Shown in pieces: positions 7,789-15,745 of a stretch of DNA of 64,000 nt; positions within the stretch are counted from its first letter, which is position 1, and each line of letters starts with the position of its first letter. The notes under the pieces are model-generated. The model saw only the letters and a list, made by a program, of their open reading frames with translations, had not been told where the DNA came from and made no database searches. This DNA comes from Flavobacterium sp. HSC-61S13 (GTDB taxonomy: Bacteria; Bacteroidota; Bacteroidia; Flavobacteriales; Flavobacteriaceae). The DNA is taken from positions 186,001 through 250,000 of the forward strand of contig NZ_JALJZV010000001.1 of the NCBI RefSeq assembly GCF_024171535.1, given 5' to 3'. Made by a program: the position numbers and the translations under genes.

Positions 7789-8404
7789 CAAAACTATCAA
7801 AATCATTTTTCCGCAAAGTGGAAGAACCAGCTTCCGTTTCAGAAGAAAGGCTACTATCCAATAGCTCTGCTATTTTACGAGAAGCGCCTTCCATAGAATT
7901 TTCCAAAAGACTGAATAATTCAGTTCCCTGTATTTTCTGAACTATAGCTATCGCTGTTTCCTTTTGAGATTGCACCAGTTTTTCTTTTTGAAGCAGTATC
8001 CCCACGGAACTTAGTTCTTCAAAGGTAACCCCTTGGGCGAAACCGTTATCGCCATCGGATAATTCGTACCTGTTCCATTCTTCCTCCTCTTCCTCAAAAT
8101 CAGGTATATTACTGAAAACTTCGTCCAGTTCTTCCTGCGGAATTTGAATGCCGACGTTTTCATTTTCGTCGTATTCTATGTCAAAATTATCAGGATTTAT
8201 TTCCAGTTCTTCAACTTGGCTTTCGGTGGCATTGTTTGGCACCGAAAGGCTTCTCTTAGGTCTAGGTTGCCCCATAATATCGGGCAGTTTAGTGTTGCTT
8301 TTTTCCTGTATCGGTTTTCTTTCTGAACTTTTTTTGATTACAATCTTGTCCTGCACAAGCAGGGCAATCACAATCAGCAGGCATATCACAATTACTATTT
8401 CCAT
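7769..8404 (-). CDS. traD: TraD-like conjugal transfer protein
   Basis: 211 residues: one N-terminal membrane helix (IVIVICLLIVIALLVQD) followed by a hydrophilic, very acidic region (DYDENENVGIQ, FEEEEEEWNRYEL) and a C-terminal domain ending FDIGKFV. It is the third gene of traA-B-D, beginning 3 bp after the traB stop. The position matches the gene called traC or traD in CTnDOT-like elements; I cannot separate the two names with certainty. The function is unknown; the single membrane anchor and acidic cytoplasmic tail suggest an adaptor. In related elements traE follows directly, but here the ABC-3C cassette lies between. Confidence 0.7.
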   Translation of the reverse strand: MEIVIVICLLIVIALLVQDKIVIKKSSERKPIQEKSNTKLPDIMGQPRPKRSLSVPNNATESQVEELEINPDNFDIEYDENENVGIQIPQEELDEVFSNIPDFEEEEEEWNRYELSDGDNGFAQGVTFEELSSVGILLQKEKLVQSQKETAIAIVQKIQGTELFSLLENSMEGASRKIAELLDSSLSSETEAGSSTLRKNDFDSFDIGKFV

Positions 8405-8407
8405 AAC

Positions 8408-8848
8408 TTATAAAATGGGTTTGTATTTATCATTAAAACTCCTGGTAATCTGCTCGCCAAATTCCTGAAAATGGTAGTCCACTAAATTGTCTAAATAACC
8501 GTAAATGGATATTTTGTCTTCGCCTATTACTTGTACAATACGTGACAATTTTTCGTGAAAATCTGGTCGGATATATACCGTTTTTCCATCTCGGGCATTC
8601 GTGTCTGTTCTTTTGAAAAAGAGGCTTTCGTAATCTGTTTCGTTTGTTTTTTTAATTTTGGTCTTTTCCTTCACCGCAGGTTTCTCCAATGGTAGTTTTT
8701 CGGTCTGAACATATTCCTTTTCGAGGGCTTCAATAGTTTGTTCTGTGGGTAACTGTAATCCCTCTTTTTTTACGCCATCTACCATCAGGCTCATCATCAG
8801 TTCCTCGTTAATATCGGGCGTGTTTTTTTTCTTGTTTTCTTTTTCCAT
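8408..8848 (-). CDS. traB: TraB-like DUF3408 protein
   Basis: 146 residues, hydrophilic, with a Lys/Glu-rich N-terminal half and a C-terminal domain DGKTVYIRPDFHEKLSRIVQVIGEDKISIYGYLDNLVDYHFQEF. That region looks like a ribbon-helix-helix or similar DNA-binding fold: a short strand (KTVYIRP) followed by two helices, and it is the conserved part of DUF3408. It sits 4 bp after the ParA-like traA. A ParA plus small DNA-binding partner arrangement suggests a partition-like pair acting on the element DNA or positioning the transfer machine; that is inference. Confidence 0.8.
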   Translation of the reverse strand: MEKENKKKNTPDINEELMMSLMVDGVKKEGLQLPTEQTIEALEKEYVQTEKLPLEKPAVKEKTKIKKTNETDYESLFFKRTDTNARDGKTVYIRPDFHEKLSRIVQVIGEDKISIYGYLDNLVDYHFQEFGEQITRSFNDKYKPIL

Positions 8849-8852
8849 TAGA

Positions 8853-9620
8853 CTATAATTTAATGATTTTTAAAAATTCATTTACAAATTGATCTAACTG
8901 ACAGGCTTTCATCAAGCGTTCATCAGGTGGCATTACCGTAGAGCGGAAAACGGCTTTGCTGTTTACTTCACTTTCTTTGCGAAAACGGGTGCTGTTTTTG
9001 ATTTGGCTCTGCATCAGGCTTAATCCTAATTGGTCGATGAGTAGGTTATAAACCTCGTATAAAGGTGTACTTTCCCTGCCATCAACCTGGTTCCAAAACA
9101 GATTGATGGTTTCTATGGAAGTTTCGCCTTTTTTCATAATCACATCCTGCAAAAGCTGTGTAAAAATCAGTGTGCTTTCCATTACCACTCGGTCTGCCGT
9201 GATAGGTGTAAAAATGTGGTGCATTCCTGCCAATGCATTCAAAATACCAGGCGTGTTAACCGTTCCGGGCAGGTCAAAAAAGACCACATCAATCGGCACT
9301 GAAGAACTACTTAAAAATTCGTGAGCGGTTTCTAATACACTATCAGCTTTGGATTGCATAATCGGATAGGCTTTTTTGTTGATGGTGGTAAACTGTTTGT
9401 AAGCCAGCTTTTTTAAAGCTTCGTTTTCCATTACCATCGCCAAATCACGGGTTTTCATTTTCATCAGGCTGTGCTGTGGAAAATCCGCATCAAATACGGC
9501 AACATTGTAGCCCAACCGATAGTGCATCGTACTCGCAACAAGCGCTGTAAATGTACTTTTACCGACACCGCCTTTTTGAGAAGAAAAGGCGATAAATACT
9601 GTTGTGTATTTTGCATTCAT
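8853..9620 (-). CDS. traA: TraA, ParA/MinD-family ATPase
   Basis: 255 residues with a deviant Walker A SSQKGGVGKSTFTALVAS (KGGVGKST at residues 16-23), a switch I-type Asp (VAVFDADFPQHS) and a Walker B-like strand VDVVFFDLPGTVNTPG. This is the ParA-type ATPase that begins the tra region of CTnDOT-like elements. It is the first gene of the minus-strand traA-B-D unit; the 700-bp non-coding region upstream separates it from the divergent mob operon. It may aid partition of the excised circle or localise the conjugation apparatus. The start ATG at 9618-9620 is the only sensible one. It is intact. Confidence 0.88.
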   Translation of the reverse strand: MNAKYTTVFIAFSSQKGGVGKSTFTALVASTMHYRLGYNVAVFDADFPQHSLMKMKTRDLAMVMENEALKKLAYKQFTTINKKAYPIMQSKADSVLETAHEFLSSSSVPIDVVFFDLPGTVNTPGILNALAGMHHIFTPITADRVVMESTLIFTQLLQDVIMKKGETSIETINLFWNQVDGRESTPLYEVYNLLIDQLGLSLMQSQIKNSTRFRKESEVNSKAVFRSTVMPPDERLMKACQLDQFVNEFLKIIKL

Positions 9621-10023
9621 ATTTCTACTGTTTTTAATTATTTATCCATTTACTTATGTCCGTATATCCGCAGCTATCTACTTGTTTATTACTGCATATA
9701 TGTTTGTCGCTCGGTACATATTTATATAGTTAAGCAGATAATTATGCACCAAGCTGTCTATGTACCTGAATACACGCTTATGGTTATATGCAGACAGATG
9801 CGTTTGTACCACCAGACTTACTTATGTACATGAATATGTCCGTACCGGGATGCATAATAAGGTATTTCAATAGATACTTTTTCATATCCGTATAGTTGTA
9901 CTTTTCTACATAGCTGATTGCGTACTTATGTTGTTACCTGCATACCTAACTATGCCCTTATATCTGTTTATAGGTACAAAGAAATGCAGATATATAGGTG
10001 CTTTTATCATCGTGGTAGTGTTT

Positions 10024-10036
10024 GGCATTCAAAGGC
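10024..10036 (+). promoter_or_regulatory. Operator-like motif GGCATTCAAAGGC (copy 1)
   Basis: GGCATTCAAAGGC, identical to the 13-mer at 57949-57961 upstream of the DUF3945-topB operon, with a second 11-base copy at 57971-57981 and a looser relative at 45937-45949. It lies in the traA-mobA intergenic region. The protein that binds it is unknown. Confidence 0.4.
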
Positions 10037-10151
10037 AGTGTTAGTCCGGGTATTGCATTGCAATACTCTTACGGGTAGGTCTTTACTTTGTAAAGAGATT
10101 TTTATTAACGGATTTATGCAAAAGCATCTTGACAGAATGGACACTAAGCAG

Positions 10152-10171
10152 AACGGCATCGAGCCGTTTTT
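10152..10171 (+). terminator. Small hairpin with T run in the oriT region
   Basis: AACGGC (10152-10157), loop ATCGA, GCCGTT (10163-10168), then more T to 10171. It has the shape of a Rho-independent terminator on plus. It may isolate mobA from upstream transcription, or be part of the oriT fold. Confidence 0.5.
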
Positions 10172-10187
10172 CCCTGCTACATTTAAT

Positions 10188-10210
10188 CCGTCCCGAAGGG
10201 CGGATTTTTG
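10188..10210 (+). terminator. Second hairpin with T run in the oriT region
   Basis: CCGTCC (10188-10193), tetraloop CGAA, GGGCGG (10198-10203), one G-T pair, then ATTTTTG. A stable GC-rich stem with a following T run in an otherwise AT-rich region. Terminator or oriT structure. Confidence 0.5.
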
Positions 10211-10225
10211 TGTTCATCAGAACAC

Positions 10226-10281
10226 GGCAAGTTGTGTTTTGAGCATCTCGAAACGATTTCGGATGCTCAAAACAACTTGCC
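10226..10281. other. Long hairpin, candidate oriT recognition structure
   Basis: A 56-base near-perfect inverted repeat. The outer arms are GGCAAGTTG...TTTTGAGCATC on the left and GATGCTCAAAACAACTTGCC on the right; the left arm carries two extra bases (GT) and one bulged T before an inner stem CGAAA/TTTCG with loop CGA. It ends 64 bp before mobA and is followed by the G-rich CCTGCCGGGGGC. Long inverted repeats beside the relaxosome genes are typical of oriT. No coding reading is plausible. The nick site itself cannot be placed by eye. Confidence 0.65.
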
Positions 10282-10345
10282 CTGCCGGGGGCTGAAAAAC
10301 ACCTTCCGAAGTCAGGGTTTTGTGTAAATTATAAATGGATTTGTG

Positions 10346-10783
10346 ATGAACGAAAACAACAGAAAACAATTAAAAAAGACCGGACGCCGACCTAAAGAAG
10401 ACCCGGCGAAGATTAGATATACAATTTCCTTTAATGAAGAAGAGCACAGCCGATTTCTTTCGCTCTTTGACCAGTCGGGAATGCTGGTAAAGGCACATTT
10501 TATAACGTCCTGCATCTTTGAAAAAACGATAAAGACCATTCAAATTGATAAAGGAACAGTTGATTTTTATATGCGATTGACTTCGTTTCACAGTCAATTT
10601 CGCTCGGTCGGTGTAAATTATAACCAAGTTGTAAAGCTATTGTACAAGAATTTTTCAGAGAAAAAAGGATCTGCCTACCTCTATAAATTGGAAAAACAGA
10701 CGATTGAAATGGTATTGTTATGCCAAAAAATCATTCAGCTAATCGAAGAATTTGAAGCAAATCATCTAAAAAAACAGGTCTAA
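10346..10783 (+). CDS. mobA: MobA, relaxosome accessory protein
   Basis: 145 residues from the ATG at 10346 (a GTG at 10343 adds one). The N-terminus is basic (RKQLKKTGRRPKEDPAKI) followed by RYTISFNEEEHSRFLSLFDQSG, a ribbon-helix-helix pattern, and then a helical C-terminal region (VDFYMRLTSFHSQFRSVGVNYNQVVKLLY) typical of MobC-type relaxosome proteins, called MobA in Bacteroidota. It should bind oriT and help the relaxase nick. The relaxase gene starts 2 bp after its stop. It lies immediately after the hairpin cluster, as expected for an oriT-binding protein. Confidence 0.85.
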   Translation: MNENNRKQLKKTGRRPKEDPAKIRYTISFNEEEHSRFLSLFDQSGMLVKAHFITSCIFEKTIKTIQIDKGTVDFYMRLTSFHSQFRSVGVNYNQVVKLLYKNFSEKKGSAYLYKLEKQTIEMVLLCQKIIQLIEEFEANHLKKQV

Positions 10784-10785
10784 AA

Positions 10786-12072
10786 ATGATAGCAAAAATT
10801 GGAAGGAGCAGTAACTTATATGGTGCTTTGGCATACAATAATCTTAAAGTGGAAAAGGAAAACGGACAAATTCTGTTTGCCAATAAGATAATTGAAACAC
10901 CAAGCGGGCATTATTCTGTAGCACAATTGAGCCAATCTTTTACGCCTTATCTTATTGCAAATCGAAATACCGAAAAACATACGTTGCATATTTCGCTCAA
11001 TCCCGACCCGAAAGATAATGTTAGTGATGAAAAATTTAGAGAGTTGGCAGAGCAGTATATGCGTGAAATGGGTTATGGCGAACAGCCTTTTGTCGTGTTC
11101 AAGCATACTGATATCGACAGAATGCACATACATATTGTTTCGGTTTGTGTGAATGAAGAAGGCAAAAAGATTTCAGATAAATTTGAGAAAATGCGGTCTA
11201 TGAATGTGTGTCGAGAACTCGAAAGGCAACACGGATTGGTATCTGCAACAGATAAGGAACACAAGCAGAACGATAAGATTTTTAGCCCTGTGAATTACCA
11301 GAAAGGTGATGTAAAAAGTCAGATAGCTTCGGTACTTCGCCATTTACCGAAATATTACCAATATCAGACATTGGGCGAATACAATGCATTGCTTTCGTTA
11401 TTCAATATTACTACTGAAAAAGTGACAGGCGAACTACAAGGTAAACTCCAACAAGGACTATTATATTTCGCATTGAACGATAAAACTGAAAAAGTAAGTC
11501 ATCCTTTCAAAGCTTCCTTATTCGGGAAAAATGCAGGGCTTTCAACTTTGGAATTGCATTTTGCGAAATGCAAAGAGGTTTTAAAAGACCACCGGACAAA
11601 ATCAACCATTAAAGCTGCCGTAACTATTGCTCTAAAATCAATAAGTGATGAGCAGGCTTTTAAGAAGCAGTTAAGTGAACAGGGCATTAATGTAGTGGTG
11701 CGTAGAAATGATACAGGACGTATTTACGGAATAACTTTTATAGACCACAATTCTAAAACGGTTTGGAACGGTTCACGTTTAGGCAAAGAACTTTCTGCCA
11801 ATACCTTTGATGCTTATTGGAATAATAATATCAAACCCGATATCAAAGAACCTGTTGAACTACAATCGAAAATATCAAGACCGAACGATGCAAATCTTCC
11901 TGCGGAAAAACCTCATCATTTATTCGATTTCATGAATACTGAAAAACACGAAGACGGCTTGATTGAAGCATTTGGCGGATTGTTACCCGAAGCACAGGGC
12001 GAAGATTATGAGGAACTGGATTTTGCCGATAAAATGAAGAAGAAGCGGAAACGGACAAGAAGTCAGAGGTAA
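10786..12072 (+). CDS. mobB: MobB, relaxase (MOBP-type)
   Basis: 428 residues. The relaxase domain occupies the first ~150 residues: candidate nucleophile tyrosines near residues 12-17 (LYGALAYNN), the strand KHTLHISLNP and the metal-binding histidine motif HTDIDRMHIHIV with H107, H114 and H116. The C-terminal part holds a repeated-looking FKKQLSEQGINVVVRRNDTGRIYGITFIDH domain that is common in relaxases of Bacteroidota. The tail is basic (KMKKKRKRTRSQR). It nicks at oriT, stays covalently bound to the 5' end and pilots the strand through the channel. It overlaps no gene and is preceded by mobA with a 2-bp gap. Confidence 0.92.
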   Translation: MIAKIGRSSNLYGALAYNNLKVEKENGQILFANKIIETPSGHYSVAQLSQSFTPYLIANRNTEKHTLHISLNPDPKDNVSDEKFRELAEQYMREMGYGEQPFVVFKHTDIDRMHIHIVSVCVNEEGKKISDKFEKMRSMNVCRELERQHGLVSATDKEHKQNDKIFSPVNYQKGDVKSQIASVLRHLPKYYQYQTLGEYNALLSLFNITTEKVTGELQGKLQQGLLYFALNDKTEKVSHPFKASLFGKNAGLSTLELHFAKCKEVLKDHRTKSTIKAAVTIALKSISDEQAFKKQLSEQGINVVVRRNDTGRIYGITFIDHNSKTVWNGSRLGKELSANTFDAYWNNNIKPDIKEPVELQSKISRPNDANLPAEKPHHLFDFMNTEKHEDGLIEAFGGLLPEAQGEDYEELDFADKMKKKRKRTRSQR

Positions 12073-12173
12073 CCGAAAGCCAAACACTGCCTCTCACCGC
12101 CATTGACGACCACTTTCCTCAAGCCATTATTTACAGTCTTTAAATTCACGCCCGAACATTAAAAATTAAAATA

Positions 12174-14168
12174 ATGCAGGGAGAAGATGATTTACGAGGA
12201 CTTGCCAAGATTATGGCTTTTATGCGGGCAGTCAGCATTCTTTTGGTACTTATGCACCTTTATTGGTTTTGTTATGGTTTCTTTATAGAACGTGGCTGGA
12301 CACTGGAACTCATCAACAAAATATTAGGCAATTTTCAACGGACCGCTAGATTGTTTTCGCATACCTTATATACCAAAGTATTTGCTTTGGTATTGCTGGC
12401 TTTGAGTTGTTTGGGAACCAAAGGTGTTAAAAATGAAAAAATAACTTGGACTAAAATTTATGTGGCTTGGGGAATTGGCTTTGTCCTGTTTTTTCTGAAC
12501 ACACCTTTACTAAAGTTATCATTAAACACAGCTACATTCCTTTATGTCCTTACCACAGGTTTAGGCTACATCGCTTTGATGGTAGCTGGCGTTTGGATGA
12601 GCCGTTTACTTCGCACCAACCTGATGGACGATGTTTTCAATAATGAAAACGAAAGCTTTCAGCAGGAAACCAAATTGATGGAAAATGAATATTCTGTCAA
12701 TCTTCCCACAAAATTTTATTACAAAAACAAATGGAATAACGGATGGATTAACATAGTCAATCCTTTTCGGGCAACCATTGTTTTAGGAACGCCAGGTTCC
12801 GGAAAATCGTATGCTATCGTAAACAACTATATCAAGCAACAGATTGAGAAAGGGTTCTCAATGTACATCTACGATTTTAAATTTGACGATCTTTCTACCA
12901 TTGCCTATAACCATTTACTGAAGCATAAGGATAAATACGAAGTACAGCCCAAATTCTATGTGATCAACTTTGATGACCCTAGAAAAAGCCACCGTTGTAA
13001 TCCACTCAATCCTGATTTTATGACGGACATCTCTGACGCTTACGAAGCAGCATATACCATAATGCTGAACCTCAACCGAAGCTGGATACAAAAGCAGGGC
13101 GATTTCTTTGTGGAAAGTCCAATTATTTTGTTAGCAGCAATTATCTGGTATCTCAAAATCTATGATAATGGGAAATACTGCACCTTTCCACACGCCATTG
13201 AATTACTGAACAAGAAGTATTCGGATGTATTCACTATCCTTACTTCATATCCTGATCTAGAAAATTATCTTTCGCCGTTTATGGATGCGTGGCAAAGTGG
13301 TGCACAAGACCAATTACAGGGGCAGATTGCATCAGCAAAAATTCCTTTATCAAGAATGATTTCGCCACAATTGTATTGGGTAATGACTGGCGATGATTTT
13401 TCACTGGACATCAACAATCCCAAAGAACCGAAAATCCTTTGTGTTGGAAACAATCCCGACCGTCAAAATATTTATTCGGCAGCTTTGGGATTGTATAATT
13501 CAAGGATTGTCAAACTCATTAATAAAAAAGGGCAATTAAAGAGTTCTGTTATTATTGATGAGTTGCCCACTATTTATTTTCGTGGATTAGATAATCTTAT
13601 TGCAACTGCCCGAAGTAATAAGGTGGCAGTTTGTTTAGGCTTTCAGGATTTTTCGCAATTGATAAGGGATTATGGCGATAAAGAAGCAAAGGTTATCCAA
13701 AACACTGTGGGCAATATATTTTCGGGCCAGGTAGTTGGCGAAACTGCAAAGAGCCTTTCGGAAAGGTTCGGGAAAGTATTGCAAAAGCGTCAAAGTATAT
13801 CAATCAACCGAAATGATACGTCAACTTCCATTTCTACACAATTAGATAGTCTTATTCCAGCTTCCAAAATTTCAACACTAACACAAGGTATGTTTGTGGG
13901 GTCTGTATCCGATAACTTTGATGAACGTATCGAGCAAAAAATATTTCACGCTGAAATTGTTGTGGACAATGAAAAAGTTGCCGCAGAAACTAAAGTTTAT
14001 CAGGAGATACCGCAAATCTTATCCTTTGTTGATGTGCAGGGTGAAGATAAAATGAAACAAGAAATCGAAAGCAATTATCGCCAAATAAAAAAAGACATCG
14101 TTCTAATTATTGCAACGGAATTGGAAAGGATTAAGAATGATCCGGATTTGCAACATTTGGTGCAATAG
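12174..14168 (+). CDS. mobC: MobC, VirD4/TraG-type coupling protein with YWFCY domain
   Basis: 664 residues. The N-terminus carries two to four membrane helices and the hallmark YWFCY at residues 30-34. The ATPase domain has Walker A GTPGSGKS at about 205-212, a Walker B-like stretch SSVIIDELPTIYF, and the VirD4-type region GLDNLIATARSNKVAVCLGFQD. It links the relaxosome to the mating channel at the inner membrane and pumps the DNA. The length matches the family. It is 101 bp downstream of mobB, in the same direction. No damage seen. Confidence 0.93.
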   Translation: MQGEDDLRGLAKIMAFMRAVSILLVLMHLYWFCYGFFIERGWTLELINKILGNFQRTARLFSHTLYTKVFALVLLALSCLGTKGVKNEKITWTKIYVAWGIGFVLFFLNTPLLKLSLNTATFLYVLTTGLGYIALMVAGVWMSRLLRTNLMDDVFNNENESFQQETKLMENEYSVNLPTKFYYKNKWNNGWINIVNPFRATIVLGTPGSGKSYAIVNNYIKQQIEKGFSMYIYDFKFDDLSTIAYNHLLKHKDKYEVQPKFYVINFDDPRKSHRCNPLNPDFMTDISDAYEAAYTIMLNLNRSWIQKQGDFFVESPIILLAAIIWYLKIYDNGKYCTFPHAIELLNKKYSDVFTILTSYPDLENYLSPFMDAWQSGAQDQLQGQIASAKIPLSRMISPQLYWVMTGDDFSLDINNPKEPKILCVGNNPDRQNIYSAALGLYNSRIVKLINKKGQLKSSVIIDELPTIYFRGLDNLIATARSNKVAVCLGFQDFSQLIRDYGDKEAKVIQNTVGNIFSGQVVGETAKSLSERFGKVLQKRQSISINRNDTSTSISTQLDSLIPASKISTLTQGMFVGSVSDNFDERIEQKIFHAEIVVDNEKVAAETKVYQEIPQILSFVDVQGEDKMKQEIESNYRQIKKDIVLIIATELERIKNDPDLQHLVQ

Positions 14169-14201
14169 GGATAAACATCACTAAATATTTTTTTAAACAA
14201 T

Positions 14202-14236
14202 TTTGGTAGTTAAAATATTAATCGTAATATTGCGAT
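14202..14236 (+). promoter_or_regulatory. ars promoter with overlapping ArsR operator
   Basis: TTTG at 14202-14205, a 19-bp spacer and TAATATTG at 14225-14232 (TAnnTTTG with one mismatch). The -7 box is embedded in ATCGTAATATTGCGAT (14221-14236), a palindrome with 14 of 16 positions symmetric. An ArsR-type dimer bound here would block RNA polymerase. Confidence 0.72.
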
Positions 14237-14254
14237 GTATAATTATAGATAAAA

Positions 14255-14584
14255 ATGGGAGTTACAAAAACTGAAATATTTACGGAACAGCAGAACCGTT
14301 TAGCAACTTCGCTAAAGGCATTGGCTCATCCTGCACGCATAGCTATCCTACAATATATCATTAAACAAAATACCTGTATTTGTAATGACTTGGTAGAGGA
14401 ATTGGGATTGGCACAAGCTACCATTTCGCAGCATTTGAAAGAACTAAAAAACATTGGTATTATTAAAGGAAATATAGAGGGAACCAGTGTATGCTACTGC
14501 ATTGATGAAAATGTTTGGCAACAGATTAAGAAGGAACTCAATACTTTCTTCGTTGACGATATAGGTATTGATAAATGCTGCTAA
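14255..14584 (+). CDS. arsR: ArsR-family arsenic-responsive repressor
   Basis: 109 residues, a winged helix-turn-helix of the ArsR/SmtB family: LKALAHPARIAILQYI, then NTCICNDLVEELGLAQATISQHLKELKNIGIIKGN, a textbook recognition helix (QATISQHL). The Cys pair CIC in the helix preceding the recognition helix, and a C-terminal CC, are candidate As(III) ligands. It represses its own operon from the palindrome overlapping the upstream -7 box, and arsenite should release it. It is the first gene of arsR-DUF6428-arsC-acr3, all on plus with short gaps. It could in principle answer to antimonite as well. Confidence 0.92.
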   Translation: MGVTKTEIFTEQQNRLATSLKALAHPARIAILQYIIKQNTCICNDLVEELGLAQATISQHLKELKNIGIIKGNIEGTSVCYCIDENVWQQIKKELNTFFVDDIGIDKCC

Positions 14585-14605
14585 GCATTTATTTTGACTA
14601 AATCA

Positions 14606-14621
14606 ATCGCAACAATGCAAT
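14606..14621 (+). promoter_or_regulatory. Second, weaker ArsR-like operator
   Basis: ATCGCAACAATGCAAT agrees with the upstream operator ATCGTAATATTGCGAT at 12 of 16 positions. It lies in the 59-bp gap between arsR and the DUF6428 gene, where it could tune the downstream genes or a second promoter. Confidence 0.4.
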
Positions 14622-14643
14622 ATAACAATTAAATAATAGAATT

Positions 14644-15108
14644 ATGAAACTATCAAAAATCAAAGAAATCTTACCAACATTAGAGAATGTTGAATTTCAA
14701 TTAGAGAACGGAACATTTGTTCCTGAACATTTCCACGTTACCGAAGTGGGGCAAATCAATAAAAAATTTATTGATTGTGGCGGTGTAATCCGCAATGAAA
14801 AAGTAGTCAACTTTCAGTTGTGGAATGCTGACGATTTCGAACATAGATTGAAGCCAACCAAGCTATTAAACATCATCAAACTATCCGAAGAAAAATTAGG
14901 TATGGAAGATGCTGAAATTGAAGTAGAATATCAAAGTGATACTATCGGGAAATATGATTTGGATTTCAACGGAAAAACATTCGTACTGAAAAGTAAAACA
15001 ACAGCTTGTCTTGCTCAGGATGCTTGCGGTATTCCTGTCGAAAAGCAAAAAATAAAATTATCAGCGTTGAATAATGCTTCCTGTACACCTAATTCAGGCT
15101 GTTGTTAA
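14644..15108 (+). CDS. DUF6428 family protein of the ars operon
   Basis: 154 residues, no signal peptide or membrane helix. An alpha/beta protein with KLSKIKEILPTLENVEFQLENG at the start and Cys-containing C-terminal region: ACLAQDACG near residue 120 and NNASCTPNSGCC at the very end. These Cys pairs are good candidates for As(III) binding. The family is, as far as I recall, annotated as DUF6428 and found in ars clusters of Bacteroidota. It may be an arsenic chaperone or sensor; that is inference from Cys content and neighbours. Translation of the next gene begins 19 bp after its stop. Confidence 0.78.
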   Translation: MKLSKIKEILPTLENVEFQLENGTFVPEHFHVTEVGQINKKFIDCGGVIRNEKVVNFQLWNADDFEHRLKPTKLLNIIKLSEEKLGMEDAEIEVEYQSDTIGKYDLDFNGKTFVLKSKTTACLAQDACGIPVEKQKIKLSALNNASCTPNSGCC

Positions 15109-15127
15109 ACCCTTTAAATCAATCAAA

Positions 15128-15742
15128 ATGTATAAGAATTTAGTTGAAACAATAAACAATGTTGTTGCTTTTCAAAGCATAAGTGAAGAGCGAAAAAGCA
15201 CATTGCAACCGCTGATAGATTTTGTACAGCAAAAAGTAAATGACAAGCAGGAAATAAATATCAATTTCATTTGTACCCACAATTCCCGAAGAAGCCATTT
15301 ATCGCAGGTTTGGGCACAGGTAGCAGCAGCACACTATGTTATCCCAAAGGTACATTGTTATTCGGGTGGTACAGAAGAAACGGCATTATTTCCGAAAATT
15401 GCAGAAACATTGACCAGTCAGGGGTTTAGTATTTTCAAAATAGCCCACAATAATAATCCTGTATATGCCATAAAGTATAGTGATAATTCTTTGCCGATTG
15501 TTGGTTTTTCTAAAAAATATGATAGCCCTTTCAACCCTGTATCAGAATTTGCTGCTATTATGACCTGTTCACAGGCAGACGGCGGATGCCCTTTTATTGC
15601 AGGAGCAGAAAAGAGGATACCTATCACATTTGAAGACCCTAAAATTTCAGACAATACACCGGAACAGACACAGGTTTATGCCGAAAGAAGTTTACAGATA
15701 GCAACGGAAATGTTTTATGTCTTTTCAAAAATCAGCAGATAA
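15128..15742 (+). CDS. arsC: ArsC-like arsenate reductase / low-molecular-weight phosphatase family
   Basis: I start at the ATG at 15128 (MYKNLVETINNVVAFQ), giving 204 residues; the longer frame overlaps the preceding gene. The N-terminal extension is followed by the phosphatase loop FICTHNSRRSHLSQVWAQ, with C-x5-R (CTHNSRR), and CYSGGTEETALFP. Further Cys lie in IMTCSQADGGCPF. This is the layout of the thioredoxin-type LMW-PTPase arsenate reductases with a resolving Cys pair. It should reduce arsenate to arsenite for export by the Acr3 pump that starts 3 bp after its stop. Annotators often call this group protein-tyrosine-phosphatase; the operon favours arsenate reductase. Confidence 0.88.
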   Translation: MYKNLVETINNVVAFQSISEERKSTLQPLIDFVQQKVNDKQEININFICTHNSRRSHLSQVWAQVAAAHYVIPKVHCYSGGTEETALFPKIAETLTSQGFSIFKIAHNNNPVYAIKYSDNSLPIVGFSKKYDSPFNPVSEFAAIMTCSQADGGCPFIAGAEKRIPITFEDPKISDNTPEQTQVYAERSLQIATEMFYVFSKISR

Positions 15743-15745
15743 TCA

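Larger units (their letters stand above)
9621..10225. other. Non-coding control region between traA and mobA with iterated short words
   Basis: About 600 bp with no credible gene; open frames here are Tyr/Cys-rich low-complexity shadows. Bases 9650-9980 are built from recurrent A/T-rich words: TACTTATGT occurs at 9651, 9819 and 9923, TATGTCCGTA at 9655 and again at about 9835, with many GTAC/TATA/CATA variants between. The region sits between divergent operons, beside a ParA/DNA-binding gene pair and the relaxase genes. It may hold promoters for both operons, a parS-like binding array, or the upstream part of oriT. Confidence 0.5.

Noticed and set aside
9471..9833. Tyr/Cys-rich open frames on plus in the traA-mobA gap (also 9918-10295)
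   Set aside because: Low-complexity translation of the repeated A/T words; overlaps the traA start or hairpins; no domain and no usable start.
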